DNA of 64,000 nucleotides. It comes from CAIWHR01 sp963843595 (GTDB lineage: Bacteria > Pseudomonadota > Gammaproteobacteria > Burkholderiales > Casimicrobiaceae). Of the stretch, positions 27,068 to 35,737 are shown in pieces. The stretch lies in NCBI GenBank assembly GCA_963843595.1, contig CAWJLG010000007.1:124001-188000 (forward strand), given 5' to 3'. A model generated the notes under the pieces. It saw only the letters and a program-made list of their open reading frames with translations. It made no database searches and was not told where the DNA came from. The position numbers and the translations under genes were made by a program. How positions within the stretch are numbered: position 1 is the first letter of the stretch; the number at the start of each line of letters is the position of its first letter.

Positions 27068-28409
27068 TCGCGCGGCTTTGCCTCATCGAGGACGACCCCA
27101 TCATGGGCGAATCGCTGCACCAGCGCCTATCGCTGGAAGGGTTCAACTGTGACTGGCACCGCACCGGGAGGGCCGCCCTGGAATCGATCGGTCGCGAGCC
27201 GTACGCGGCGGTCATCTCGGACGTGCGGCTGCCGGACCTTTCGGGCGAGGCGCTGTTTCGCGCGGCGCTTGAGCGCGACGAGCACGCGCCGCCGTTCGTG
27301 TTCGTTACCGCGTACGGTTCCATCGACCGCGCCGTCGAACTGATCAAACTCGGCGCCGCCGACTATGTCACCAAGCCCTTCGACGTTGAGCAGCTTGTCG
27401 CGAAGCTGCGGGTACTGGCGGGCGTTCCGGACGAGACCCCAATGCCTGCCGGACGTACAGAGCTGGGGACATCCGCCGCCGCACGGCGGGTAGAGGAGCT
27501 CTTGCCACGGATTTCCCAGCGCGCGGACACCGTTCTCATCACCGGAGAATCGGGCGTTGGCAAGGAGCGCGTCGCTCAGATATTGCATCGGCTTGGAGAT
27601 GTGGACGGGGGCGCACCGTTCATTGCGGTGAACTGTGCTGCGGTAAGCGAGTCGCTGCTTGAAGCGGAACTATTTGGGCACGAACGCGGTGCCTTCACCG
27701 GGGCGATTCGGACACGACGGGGTGTTTTCGAGCAGGCCGAGGGCGGCACGCTTTTTCTGGACGAGATCGGCGAAATGACGCCGGGAATGCAGGCGAAACT
27801 TCTGCGCGCGATCCAGGAGCGGGAGATCGTACGGGTGGGTGGCGAAAAGCGCATACCCGTCCGCCTGCGATTGATCTGCGCGACCAACCGTGAGTTGCTA
27901 GCAACTTGTCGAGGAGGGGCGCTTCCGACGCGACTTGTACTATCGCATCAACGTCATTCACCTGCGTCTGCCGGCGCTACGCGAACGGCGCGACGATATT
28001 CTGTGGTTCGCGCGGGCGTTTCTCGCTGAACGGTGCCGTAGCCAACGCGACCGTGAAGCGACTTAGCGTGGCAGCCGAGTCTGCACTCCTCGCGCACGAC
28101 TGGCCCGGCAACATTCGCGAATTGCGCCATGCCATTGATCGGGCGTGCATCCTTTCACAACGCCCCGTGATCGAGCCGGAAGATCTCTTCGAGACGCCGG
28201 CTGCGGAATCCGTTGCGGTGTCGGTCGAGGGCGATTCGACGCTGAGCGACTATCTGCAGCGGTGTGAGCGATACTTCATTTTGGAGACGTTGGAACGCCA
28301 CGGCTGGCAGATCGGGGCGTCTGCGCGAGCGTTAGGGATAAGTCGGAAGAGTCTTTGGGAGCGCATGCGGCGTCTCGCAATCGCCGCAAGCGACGCGCGA
28401 GACAGTTAG
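27064..28409 (+). CDS. aioR: AioR sigma-54-dependent response regulator, two frameshifts
   Basis: A GTG start overlaps the aioS stop. A receiver domain (about 1-120, phospho-aspartate in VISDVRLPDLSG) is followed by an AAA+ domain with Walker A GESGVGKE, the sigma-54 contact loop GAFTGA and the Walker B-like GTLFLDEIGE, then a Fis-type helix-turn-helix (GASARALGISRKSLWERMRR). Shifts near 27903 and near 28045 break the frame as read. Joining them restores RRDLYYRINVIHLRLPALRE and NATVKRLSVAAESALL. The total is about 449 residues. AioR should bind upstream sites, probably the palindromes at 24595 and 24640, and activate aioBA. Confidence 0.92.
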
Positions 28410-28778
28410 GTTCGCAGACATTCGGATTGACCCAACAGGAGGCGCCGTACCGGATCCACGTCGTGGCTGGGCGGAGGGTACGGCGCTGTCGGCACTAAGG
28501 GGTTTGATCATTCGACAACGGTCGAAATATTACACCACAATGCGATGCTGGCTGTCGACCGCGGCGACAGCGAGCCTGCTGCGCGTGATTCTTTTCGACT
28601 GAATATCGTCTGTGCGTGCCAGCAGGACTATCCGGTCGCGACTGCGCGCGGCGGGCGCATGACATGCGTTTGCTTGCGCTGGCGCAAACCGACGTCTCGA
28701 CGTATCCGCTACGATGCACCTCCGGTTCGGAGCCCGGGAAAGCTTGGTTGCCGCCAGCGGATTGGGATGCACGAAACG
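28410..28778. other. Intergenic region between aioR and the second mobB
   Basis: About 370 bases without a supported gene. It holds the hairpin at 28442-28486 and a second inverted repeat, TTCGAC-AACG-GTCGAA (28511-28526), just before an AT-rich stretch that could carry a promoter for the mobB-modABC unit. Base composition rises visibly across this gap. Confidence 0.6.
28442..28486 (+). terminator. Hairpin after aioR, possible terminator
   Basis: GCGCCGTACC (28442-28451) and GGTACGGCGC (28477-28486) form a perfect ten-base stem with a 25-base loop about 30 bases after the aioR stop. There is no following T run, so intrinsic termination is uncertain. Confidence 0.45.
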
Positions 28779-29276
28779 ATGAAAGCATTCGCACTGATCG
28801 GCGGTTCCGTGCACGGCAGGAGCCGGTTCGTCGAGGACCTGATCGCGGCGCTCCATCTGGATGGGCATGCGATTTCGGTCATCAAGCACACGCCGGATGG
28901 TTTCGATCTGGACAGCCCGGGCAAGGCCTCGTACAACCGCCGGGAAGCGGGCTGCCGCGAGGTCATGCTCGTCGGCGACAGGCGTCTCGTCCTGATGCAG
29001 GAATACGGCCGCGACAGCGAGCCGCCGCTCGAGGCGCTGTTCGACCGCCTGTCCGACGTCGACATCGTCATGGTCGAGGGCTTCAAGTCGGCTCACCTGC
29101 CGGCGATCGAGGTGTGCGCGCCATCGACGGGGCGACCGATGCGCTGGCCGGACGATCCGAAGGTCTTTGCCGTCGTCTCCGACGAGCCGCTGAAGACGGC
29201 GCTGCCGGTATTCGCCGTGGCCGACGCCGCCGGTCAGGCCCGCTGTGTGGCCCTGCATCTCGGTCTGCGCGCCTGA
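28779..29276 (+). CDS. MobB-like protein with degenerate Walker A loop
   Basis: The start is placed at the ATG at 28779 (MKAFALIGGSVHGRSRFVED); ATG 28767 is an alternative. About 165 residues align with MobB along their length: HTPDGFDLDSPGKASYNRRE, GCREVMLVGDRRLVLMQEY and VDIVMVEGFKSAHLPAIEV. The nucleotide loop, GxxGxGKTT in active MobB and in the copy at 20770, reads GGSVHGRSRF here, so the lysine and threonine are lost. It may be a non-hydrolysing or regulatory paralogue. It is transcribed toward modABC, which begins about 120 bases later. Confidence 0.75.
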   Translation: MKAFALIGGSVHGRSRFVEDLIAALHLDGHAISVIKHTPDGFDLDSPGKASYNRREAGCREVMLVGDRRLVLMQEYGRDSEPPLEALFDRLSDVDIVMVEGFKSAHLPAIEVCAPSTGRPMRWPDDPKVFAVVSDEPLKTALPVFAVADAAGQARCVALHLGLRA

Positions 29277-29396
29277 GCGAAAGGCGCCGCGGCAGCGCCG
29301 GGGAATCGGCACTTCCAAAGGCAGTGCGCGGAATCGGTGCGACAGATGTCGCGCCATCCCTTGCGCCGGCCACCGGATTTGGGCAGATTCCGGCGG

Positions 29397-30209
29397 ATGA
29401 TGCTCGATCTGCTGTCGCGTGTGCGCCGGTGTGTCGCCCGGTCCGGTGCGATCGCGATTCCGGCGCTGTTGGCGCTGCTCTTGCCTGCAGCGAGCGCATC
29501 CGCAGCCGGTCCGCTGATCGCCGCCGCCGCGGATTTGCGTTTCGCCCTCGACGAAGTCGCCGCACAATTCGAGCGGAGTACCGGGCAGGCGGTGCGCATC
29601 GTCTACGGATCGTCGGGCAATTTCCGCCGCCAGATCGCCGAGGGCGCGCCGTTCGAACTGTTCCTGTCCGCCGACGAGGCGTACGTCCTCGCGCTGACGA
29701 AGGAAGGGCATACGGTCGACGACGGAGTGCTCTACGCGACCGGGCGTCTCGCCCTCGTCGTCCCGGAAGGCTCGGCGCTGCCCCTCGATGGTGAACTGCG
29801 CGACCTCGCGGCCGCCGTGAAGGACGGGCGTGTGCGCAAGTTTGCGCTGGCCAATCCCGAACACGCGCCGTACGGTCGAGCGGCAGCCGAGGTGCTGAAA
29901 GCGGTCGGCGCGTGGGACGTGTTGCAGGGCAAACTGGTGTTCGGCGAAAACGTCGCCCAGGCAGCCCAGTTCGCGGTGTCGGGCTCGGCGCAGGGGGGCA
30001 TCGTCGCGCTCTCGCTGGCGCTCGCGCCGGGTGCACTGGGAACGGCGCGCTTCGCGCCGATCCCCGAGCGTCTGTACCGGCCGCTGCGGCAGCGCATGGC
30101 GCTGACCCGGCGGGCGGGCAGCGTCGCACGCGACTTCTATCGCTATTTGCAGCAGCCCGCCGCGCGCGCGGTGCTCGTGCGTTACGGTTTCGCCTTGCCG
30201 GGCGAGTGA
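29397..30209 (+). CDS. modA: ModA, molybdate-binding periplasmic protein
   Basis: The start is taken at the ATG at 29397, leaving a basic N-terminus and a Sec signal (IPALLALLLPAASASAAG). The mature part matches ModA/WtpA-type proteins: AADLRFALDEVAAQFE, YGSSGNFRRQIAEGAPFELF, ANPEHAPYGRAAAEVL and a C-terminal FYRYLQQPAARAVL. It captures molybdate or tungstate in the periplasm. modB follows after four bases. The Mo supplied would serve arsenite oxidase and the molybdoenzyme implied at the left edge. Confidence 0.9.
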   Translation: MMLDLLSRVRRCVARSGAIAIPALLALLLPAASASAAGPLIAAAADLRFALDEVAAQFERSTGQAVRIVYGSSGNFRRQIAEGAPFELFLSADEAYVLALTKEGHTVDDGVLYATGRLALVVPEGSALPLDGELRDLAAAVKDGRVRKFALANPEHAPYGRAAAEVLKAVGAWDVLQGKLVFGENVAQAAQFAVSGSAQGGIVALSLALAPGALGTARFAPIPERLYRPLRQRMALTRRAGSVARDFYRYLQQPAARAVLVRYGFALPGE

Positions 30210-30213
30210 AGCG

Positions 30214-30891
30214 ATGGATACGACCGCGCTGCTGCTGTCGCTGAAGCTCGCGCTGTTTACCGTGGTGATTCTGGTTCCGGCGGGGATCGTCGTCGCGCGG
30301 TGGCTGGCGACACGCGACTTTGCCGCCAAGCCATTCGTCGAGGCGTTGTTCGCGTTGCCGCTCGTGCTGCCGCCGACGGTGCTCGGCTACTACCTGCTCG
30401 TGGCGCTCGGCGGCGGCTCGCCCGTGGGCCGCTGGTACGAAGCGGCGTTCGGCCATCCGCTGGTGTTCACGTTCGACGGCCTCCTCGTCGCCTCGATTGT
30501 CTTCAACCTGCCCTTCGCGATCCAGCCGCTGCAGCGCGCGTTCGAAGCCATCCCGGACGACATCCGCCATGCGGCCGCGTGCTGCGGGCTGTCGAGCGGA
30601 CAGAGCCTGTGGCGGATCGAGCTGCCGCTGGCCTGGACCGGTCTCCTGTCGGCCGTCGCGCTGACGTTCGCGCACACGCTGGGCGAGTTCGGCGTCGTGC
30701 TGATGGTCGGCGGCAGCATCCCCGGGGAAACGAAGACGATCGCGCTCGCCATCTACGACCGCGTGCAGGGATTCGACATGGGCGCGGCCGGCTACATGTC
30801 GGCGGTCCTGCTCGTGCTGTCGGTCGTCGCCATCGGCGTGACGTTCCTCGCGTCGGCACGCCACCGCCGGCAGCAGCGCCATGCCGGGTGA
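30214..30891 (+). CDS. modB: ModB, molybdate ABC transporter permease
   Basis: This 225-residue inner-membrane permease has five hydrophobic segments and the cytoplasmic coupling loop AACCGLSSGQSLWRIELPL followed by HTLGEFGVVLMVGGSIPGET, typical of ModB. It overlaps the modC start by 11 bases, which indicates tight coupling. It forms the membrane channel for ModA-delivered molybdate. Confidence 0.93.
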   Translation: MDTTALLLSLKLALFTVVILVPAGIVVARWLATRDFAAKPFVEALFALPLVLPPTVLGYYLLVALGGGSPVGRWYEAAFGHPLVFTFDGLLVASIVFNLPFAIQPLQRAFEAIPDDIRHAAACCGLSSGQSLWRIELPLAWTGLLSAVALTFAHTLGEFGVVLMVGGSIPGETKTIALAIYDRVQGFDMGAAGYMSAVLLVLSVVAIGVTFLASARHRRQQRHAG

Positions 30892-32017
30892 AGCACTCTC
30901 GGTCGCGCTCGCGCAGCAGCGGCCGATTCCACTCGACGTCGCGCTCGACTGCGCGCGTGGCGAGCTGCTGGCGCTGGTCGGGCCCTCGGGCAGCGGAAAA
31001 TCGACGATCCTGCGCACGATCGCGGGCATCTACACGCCGATCCGCGGGCGCATCGACGTCGGCGGCGAGACCTGGCTCGACACGACGGCGGGCATCCGGC
31101 GCCCGGCGCGCGACCGTAGCGTCGGCTTCGTGTTCCAGCACTACGCGCTGTTTCCGCACCTGACGGCACTCGACAACGTGCTGCAGGCGATGGGTCACCT
31201 CCCGGCGGACCAGCGGGAGGCGCGCGCCCGGCAGCTCCTCGAGCGGACGAACCTAGGCGGGCTCGAGGCACGGCGGCCGGGACAGCTTTCAGGCGGCCAG
31301 CAGCAGCGCGTAGCGGTCGCGCGGGCGCTGGCGCGCGATCCGAAGGTGCTGTTGCTCGACGAGCCGTTCTCGGCCGTCGACCAGGTGACCCGCGAGAAGC
31401 TGCACGAGGAGCTCGCCACGCTGCGGCGTGATCTCAACCTTCCGATCGTCCTCGTCACGCACGCGCTCGACGAGGCGTCGATGCTCGCCGACCGGATGTG
31501 CATTCTCCATCGCGGCACCACGCTGCAAACGGACCGTCCCGAGGCGGTGATGGCACGGCCGGCGAGCCCGCTGGTCGCGCGCCTCGTCGGCCTCAAGAAC
31601 ATCTTCGAGGCCGAGGTCGTCGGCCACGACGCGGTGCGCGGGGTCACCCGGATTCGCTGGTTCGACACGGTGCTCGAGGCGGCGCATGCGCCGCAGTTCG
31701 CCGTCGGCGCGCGCGTCGCATGGAGCGTTCCGCCCTCGCACATCCTGTTGCATCGGCGTGACCGGCCTTCGCGCGGCGAGCGCGAGAACCCGGTTGCCGG
31801 CACGGTCGTCCGCTGCCTGCCGATGGGCGTGATGACGAACGTCGTGCTGCGCATCGGCGCCGCCGAACGCGGCGACCTCATCTTCTCCCTGCCGACGCAC
31901 GTCGCGCTCCGGAATGGCGTGGTCGCCGGTGTGACCGCGAAGGTGTCGCTGCTCGCTGACGGCATTCACCTGATGCCGATCGCGGCCACCGCATCCTCCG
32001 CGGGACGCCGAGAATGA
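30881..32017 (+). CDS. modC: ModC, molybdate ABC transporter ATPase
   Basis: The protein has 378 residues. The ATPase domain carries Walker A GPSGSGKST, the Q-loop in FVFQHYALFPHL, the signature LSGGQQQRVAVARALA and Walker B VLLLDEPFSAVD. A C-terminal TOBE-like domain (about 285-365) probably binds oxyanion and regulates uptake. It energises the ModAB transporter. The gene is convergent with the next one, with only 32 bases between the stops. Confidence 0.93.
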   Translation: MPGEALSVALAQQRPIPLDVALDCARGELLALVGPSGSGKSTILRTIAGIYTPIRGRIDVGGETWLDTTAGIRRPARDRSVGFVFQHYALFPHLTALDNVLQAMGHLPADQREARARQLLERTNLGGLEARRPGQLSGGQQQRVAVARALARDPKVLLLDEPFSAVDQVTREKLHEELATLRRDLNLPIVLVTHALDEASMLADRMCILHRGTTLQTDRPEAVMARPASPLVARLVGLKNIFEAEVVGHDAVRGVTRIRWFDTVLEAAHAPQFAVGARVAWSVPPSHILLHRRDRPSRGERENPVAGTVVRCLPMGVMTNVVLRIGAAERGDLIFSLPTHVALRNGVVAGVTAKVSLLADGIHLMPIAATASSAGRRE

Positions 32018-32028
32018 CGGCGATCGGA

Positions 32029-32047
32029 GGGTCCGTTTCCGGGACCC
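32029..32047. terminator. Short hairpin between convergent genes
   Basis: GGGTCC-GTTTCCG-GGACCC is a perfect six-base stem in the 32-base gap between modC and the convergent gene at 32050. It could serve both strands. No T run follows. Confidence 0.4.
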
Positions 32048-32049
32048 GC

Positions 32050-33729
32050 TCAGCCGTCGGTCCGGGACATCGGCGCCGACCGGGCGTCGCGCCAGCGCCC
32101 CCACAGTTCCCGGACGACCCAGGGTATGCCGACGATGAGCAGCACGCCCCACACCATCGCGACGATGTCGGATGCAGGCCGCAGCGGCGGCAGCAGGTCG
32201 GGGTCGCGCAATTCGTCGGGGAACGGCCGCGGCGGCACCGGGACGATCTGCGCCTTCGCCGGATCCGAGGGCACCATCGCGTGGTACTCCCATGTGGTGA
32301 CCGCCGGCGCCGCGCCCAACGCGCGGCTGGACGGAAACTGCGGGAAGCGTGCCCACGCGATGCCGATCATGTCGCGGGCCAGCATTCGTCCGAGCGCGCC
32401 GCTCTTCGAGGTGCGCGGCTGCGGTTCGCTTGCCATCGTCCACAGGCTGGCGAAGATCTGTTCGAACGCGGCAGCAGGCAGCATCCGCGACTGTTCGGCA
32501 TTCAGGTAGTCAAAGGCGAGCCGGGCCTTCGCGATCGACCGGTCCTTGAGGGCGATCAGCGGAAAGGCGAGCGCGCCGAGCACGCGGCTGGTCGCACCGC
32601 GTGCGGGAACGTCCCAGCCCAGCGCCCGCAGCGTGTCCATGCTGATGCTCGTGCAATTCTGGTCCGCGTGGTAATAACTGAGCTGATGCCGGTAGAACTG
32701 GTTGTAGACGCGGCCCAGCGCCGACTGGACGAGTTCCGCGGCGCGGGACTCCGTCAGCACCGCAACCAGCAGGTACGACGGCCGATACCAGCCTTGTCCG
32801 GCATTGAGGTCGGCCAGATAGTTGTCGAGTGGCACCGGCGCCGCGATGATGCCCTTTTCGCTTTCGGCGTCGAGGGTGTAGAAATTGTTGACCAGCCAGT
32901 CGCCGATCGCGCCGTCGGCTTCCATGCGTCCGGTGACGATCGCGAAATGCCCGCCGTGCGCCTCGTCGTCGTCTCCTTGCGCGCCGTTGAGCATGAAGCC
33001 GAGCACGCTGCGCCCGGTCCAGTTCCCGTGGTCCCCCTCGCGTCGCCACAGCGTGTTCGCGGCGAAGGGGCTCGCCGCGCCCCCGCGCGGCTCCTCGCGG
33101 ATGAGATGCCGCAATGCCTTGGCCGGTGAGCGTTTGTGCGGCAGCGTCCGCAACGGCGCATCGGGGCCCAGCCGGAAATCGTCGGGCCAGATCGTGCGGG
33201 CGACGAAACCGTCGGCGCCCGCCGTGCCGCGCACGGTGATCGTGCTTCGGCCGAAGAACGCCGTCGACGTCGCGTCGTAGTACGAACGATTGAGCGGGAT
33301 TTTCGGCACAAGCCGTAGCGGCCAGGTGCCACCACCGTGGCCACCGCCGCCCCCGACGGCAAGCTCGGTCCCGCTTGCCGACAGTGTCGCCCGGTGCACG
33401 ACGTGCGGGGCTGCGATCCACACCAACGGAGGAAAATCGGGCGGTGCCGCGGCCGGGCGAGCGGCGGCCCAGGCGCGGACATCGTCGAAGACGCGGACGC
33501 CGGACCTGAACCCGGCAACCGGATCGCCGGCCAACGGCAGCGCGATCGTCTCGTCCCGGAAGTACCACAGCGCCTGGCGGATCGCCGGTCCGGTCGCGTC
33601 CCGGCCGAGCGTGACCCGGAAGCGCTGCGCCGGGTAGATCCCCAGCAAACCGGTTGCGGTCGCGGTTGCGGGCGCGACGTCGGGAGCCGGGGTGATGTCG
33701 GTGTCGAGATTCATCGCACGCGCGGGCAT
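32050..33729 (-). CDS. Hypothetical protein with possible cysteine-hydrolase core and C-terminal membrane helix
   Basis: This 559-residue protein is not recognised as a named family. A histidine in HGGHFAIVTGRM and, about 120 residues later, a cysteine in YYHADQNCTSISMDTL recall NlpC/P60-LRAT or DUF4105-type hydrolases, which place a His and a Cys in such contexts. The C-terminus has one helix (DIVAMVWGVLLIVGIPWVV) followed by a basic tail (RELWGRWRDAR), so the protein may be anchored in the inner membrane. The N-terminus (MPARAMNLDTD) has no clear signal. It is convergent with modC and divergent from egtD. The hydrolase idea is tentative. Confidence 0.6.
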   Translation of the reverse strand: MPARAMNLDTDITPAPDVAPATATATGLLGIYPAQRFRVTLGRDATGPAIRQALWYFRDETIALPLAGDPVAGFRSGVRVFDDVRAWAAARPAAAPPDFPPLVWIAAPHVVHRATLSASGTELAVGGGGGHGGGTWPLRLVPKIPLNRSYYDATSTAFFGRSTITVRGTAGADGFVARTIWPDDFRLGPDAPLRTLPHKRSPAKALRHLIREEPRGGAASPFAANTLWRREGDHGNWTGRSVLGFMLNGAQGDDDEAHGGHFAIVTGRMEADGAIGDWLVNNFYTLDAESEKGIIAAPVPLDNYLADLNAGQGWYRPSYLLVAVLTESRAAELVQSALGRVYNQFYRHQLSYYHADQNCTSISMDTLRALGWDVPARGATSRVLGALAFPLIALKDRSIAKARLAFDYLNAEQSRMLPAAAFEQIFASLWTMASEPQPRTSKSGALGRMLARDMIGIAWARFPQFPSSRALGAAPAVTTWEYHAMVPSDPAKAQIVPVPPRPFPDELRDPDLLPPLRPASDIVAMVWGVLLIVGIPWVVRELWGRWRDARSAPMSRTDG

Positions 33730-33921
33730 CGCGCCGGGGCCGTGGCAATCGCCTGCGCGACCCGCAGGCAGCGAACGGTCGCCGGATTATGACAAAAAGC
33801 GGTCGCCGCGAAACCAGTGGTTGCGGCGAGGCGGAATGCGTCGCCGAATATCGGTGTGCCCTTCGGCGACGGGCAGTTTATGATCGCAGCGCACGCAACC
33901 TGCCCTCTGCACCACGCTAAC

Positions 33922-34875
33922 ATGCCTTCGTACCGCATCGTCGATCGGATGCAACACCCGCCGGGCGAGGATGCCCGCGCGCTTGCCGCCGGGCTGTCCC
34001 CGGCGCCCGCAACGATCGCCCCGAAGTATTTCTACGACCCGCTGGGTTGCGCGCTGTATGGCGCGATCTGCCAGCTCCCCGAGTACTACCTGCCACGGGC
34101 GGAAGAGGCGATATTCGCGGCCTACCGCGACGCGATCGCCGCCGGCGTGGGGACGGGCCGGCAGTTCGTCGATCTCGGCGCCGGCGATGGTGCGAAGGCG
34201 CAGCGCTGGTTGCCGGTGCTCGCGCCCACGCGCTACGTCGCGGTGGACATCGCGCGCGACGCCCTCGAGCGGACGCTGGCGCGAATGGCGCCCGAGTTCC
34301 CGGGCACCGAGATGATCGGGGTGGTCGCCGATTTCGAATCCGGTCTCGATCTCGCGGACGAACTCGACGCCACGCCGGCGACGTTCTTCTATCCGGGCTC
34401 GTCGATCGGCAACTTCGCACCGGACGCCGCCGGCGCCTTCCTCGCCGCCATCCACCGGCATTGCCGTGCGCCCGGCGCAGGGCTCCTGATCGGCGTCGAC
34501 ACGAAGAAGGCCAGGGCGCGGCTCGACGCGGCCTACGACGACGCCGTGGGCGTCACGGCGGCGTTCAATCGCAACGTCCTGCGCAATGTGAACCGGATTC
34601 TCGGCAGTGATTTCCGGCCGGAACAGTTCGCCCATGTCGCGTTCTACGACGTCGCGCATGGCCGCATCGAGATGCATCTCGAGGCGATCGCGGCGACGAC
34701 CGTGCGCTGGCCCGGCGGCACGCGCAGCTTTGCGCGCGGCGAACGCATCCACACCGAGAGCTCGTACAAATACGCGCCTGCGGAGTTCACCGCGCTGCTG
34801 CAGGCCGCCGGCTTTCGCGGCGTGCAGGTCTGGCAGGATGAAGCGCGCGACTTCGCGGTGTTCTGGGCGAGCTGA
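33922..34875 (+). CDS. egtD: EgtD, histidine N-alpha-trimethyltransferase
   Basis: The start is set at the ATG at 33922 (MPSYRIVDRMQH); the upstream part of the frame is not protein-like. The 317-residue protein has the EgtD SAM-binding core (FVDLGAGDGAKAQRWL), the substrate block FFYPGSSIGNFAPDAAG and the NRNVLRNVNRILGSDF and RIHTESSYKYAPAEF segments. It converts histidine to hercynine, the shared precursor of ergothioneine and selenoneine. It faces nei (convergent). The downstream egtB and the sen genes would use its product. Confidence 0.95.
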   Translation: MPSYRIVDRMQHPPGEDARALAAGLSPAPATIAPKYFYDPLGCALYGAICQLPEYYLPRAEEAIFAAYRDAIAAGVGTGRQFVDLGAGDGAKAQRWLPVLAPTRYVAVDIARDALERTLARMAPEFPGTEMIGVVADFESGLDLADELDATPATFFYPGSSIGNFAPDAAGAFLAAIHRHCRAPGAGLLIGVDTKKARARLDAAYDDAVGVTAAFNRNVLRNVNRILGSDFRPEQFAHVAFYDVAHGRIEMHLEAIAATTVRWPGGTRSFARGERIHTESSYKYAPAEFTALLQAAGFRGVQVWQDEARDFAVFWAS

Positions 34876-34882
34876 ACAGGCC

Positions 34883-35707
34883 CTAACTGCGCTGGCAGCG
34901 CGGGCAGAGGAAGAGGCCGCGCCCCCCGGCGTCGCTGCGCTGAATCGTCGTGCCGCAGCCGTAGCATGAGTGGCCGGCACGATCGTAGACGAGAAACCGG
35001 TAGTCCTCGAATGCGACGCCGGCGGCCGCAAGGCGCCGTGCACGCGCAAGCTCGTTGGTGACGCCGCGCGTCCGATAGCTCTGCCGGGGCAGGGCGTGGA
35101 TCGCGGTGGCAAGTGTGGCCATCTCGGCCGCGTCGAGCTCAGCGGGGCGGCGCGCCGGGTGCAGCCGGGCGGCGTGGAGAATGTCGCTGCGCAGGTAGTT
35201 GCCCAATCCCGCGACGAATCGCTGGTCGAGCAGCAGCGCGCCAAGCGAACGCCTGGCAAATCGCGGATCGGTGAGCCGTGCGGCGATCACGCGTGGTGTG
35301 GTGGCGCGATCGAGCACGTCGGGCCCGAGCCGGGTGAGGAAGGGATGGCGCGCGAGACTGTCCGCGTCGAGCAGTGCGATCTCGGTGGCGCTGTAGAGCG
35401 TCGCGACGTGGCGCGCGGTGGCGAGCACGACGCGCACCGCGCGAGTGTCGCCGCCGTCGCCGTCCCGCTGCGGGCGCACGACCCACTCGCCGTAGAGCTG
35501 GTTGTGACTGTAGTGCGTGAGCCCGTTGTCGTAGGCGATCAGGAGCGCCTTGCCGCGGGTGGCAACGTCGGCCACGCGGGCGTCCGCAAGACGCCTCGCG
35601 GCACGCGCGAGGCCGGGCACGCGATACTCGACGCGCACCAGCGATCGGCCGGTAAGGACGCGACCGAGTGCGTCCGCCGCGCGACGAATCTCCGGTCCTT
35701 CGGGCAT
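34883..35707 (-). CDS. nei: Endonuclease VIII/Fpg-family DNA glycosylase
   Basis: The start at 35707 gives the hallmark N-terminus PEGPEIRRAAD, where the Pro becomes the catalytic imine-forming residue and the Glu the acid. The middle holds LGALLLDQRFVAGLGNYLRSDIL (helix-two-turns-helix), and the C-terminus a zinc finger CYGCG...CPRCQRS. At 274 residues it matches Nei better than Fpg by its PEGPEI start. It removes oxidised pyrimidines. It lies between egtD and egtB and has no obvious link to the thiol pathway beyond oxidative-stress defence. Confidence 0.92.
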   Translation of the reverse strand: MPEGPEIRRAADALGRVLTGRSLVRVEYRVPGLARAARRLADARVADVATRGKALLIAYDNGLTHYSHNQLYGEWVVRPQRDGDGGDTRAVRVVLATARHVATLYSATEIALLDADSLARHPFLTRLGPDVLDRATTPRVIAARLTDPRFARRSLGALLLDQRFVAGLGNYLRSDILHAARLHPARRPAELDAAEMATLATAIHALPRQSYRTRGVTNELARARRLAAAGVAFEDYRFLVYDRAGHSCYGCGTTIQRSDAGGRGLFLCPRCQRS

Positions 35708-35737
35708 CGTCAACCGTGGCGCGACGCGGGGGCGGCG

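Noticed and set aside
27900..28060. Possible programmed frameshift in aioR
   Set aside because: Two unrelated shifts without slippery heptamers, in a region full of single-base shifts; error or mutation is simpler.
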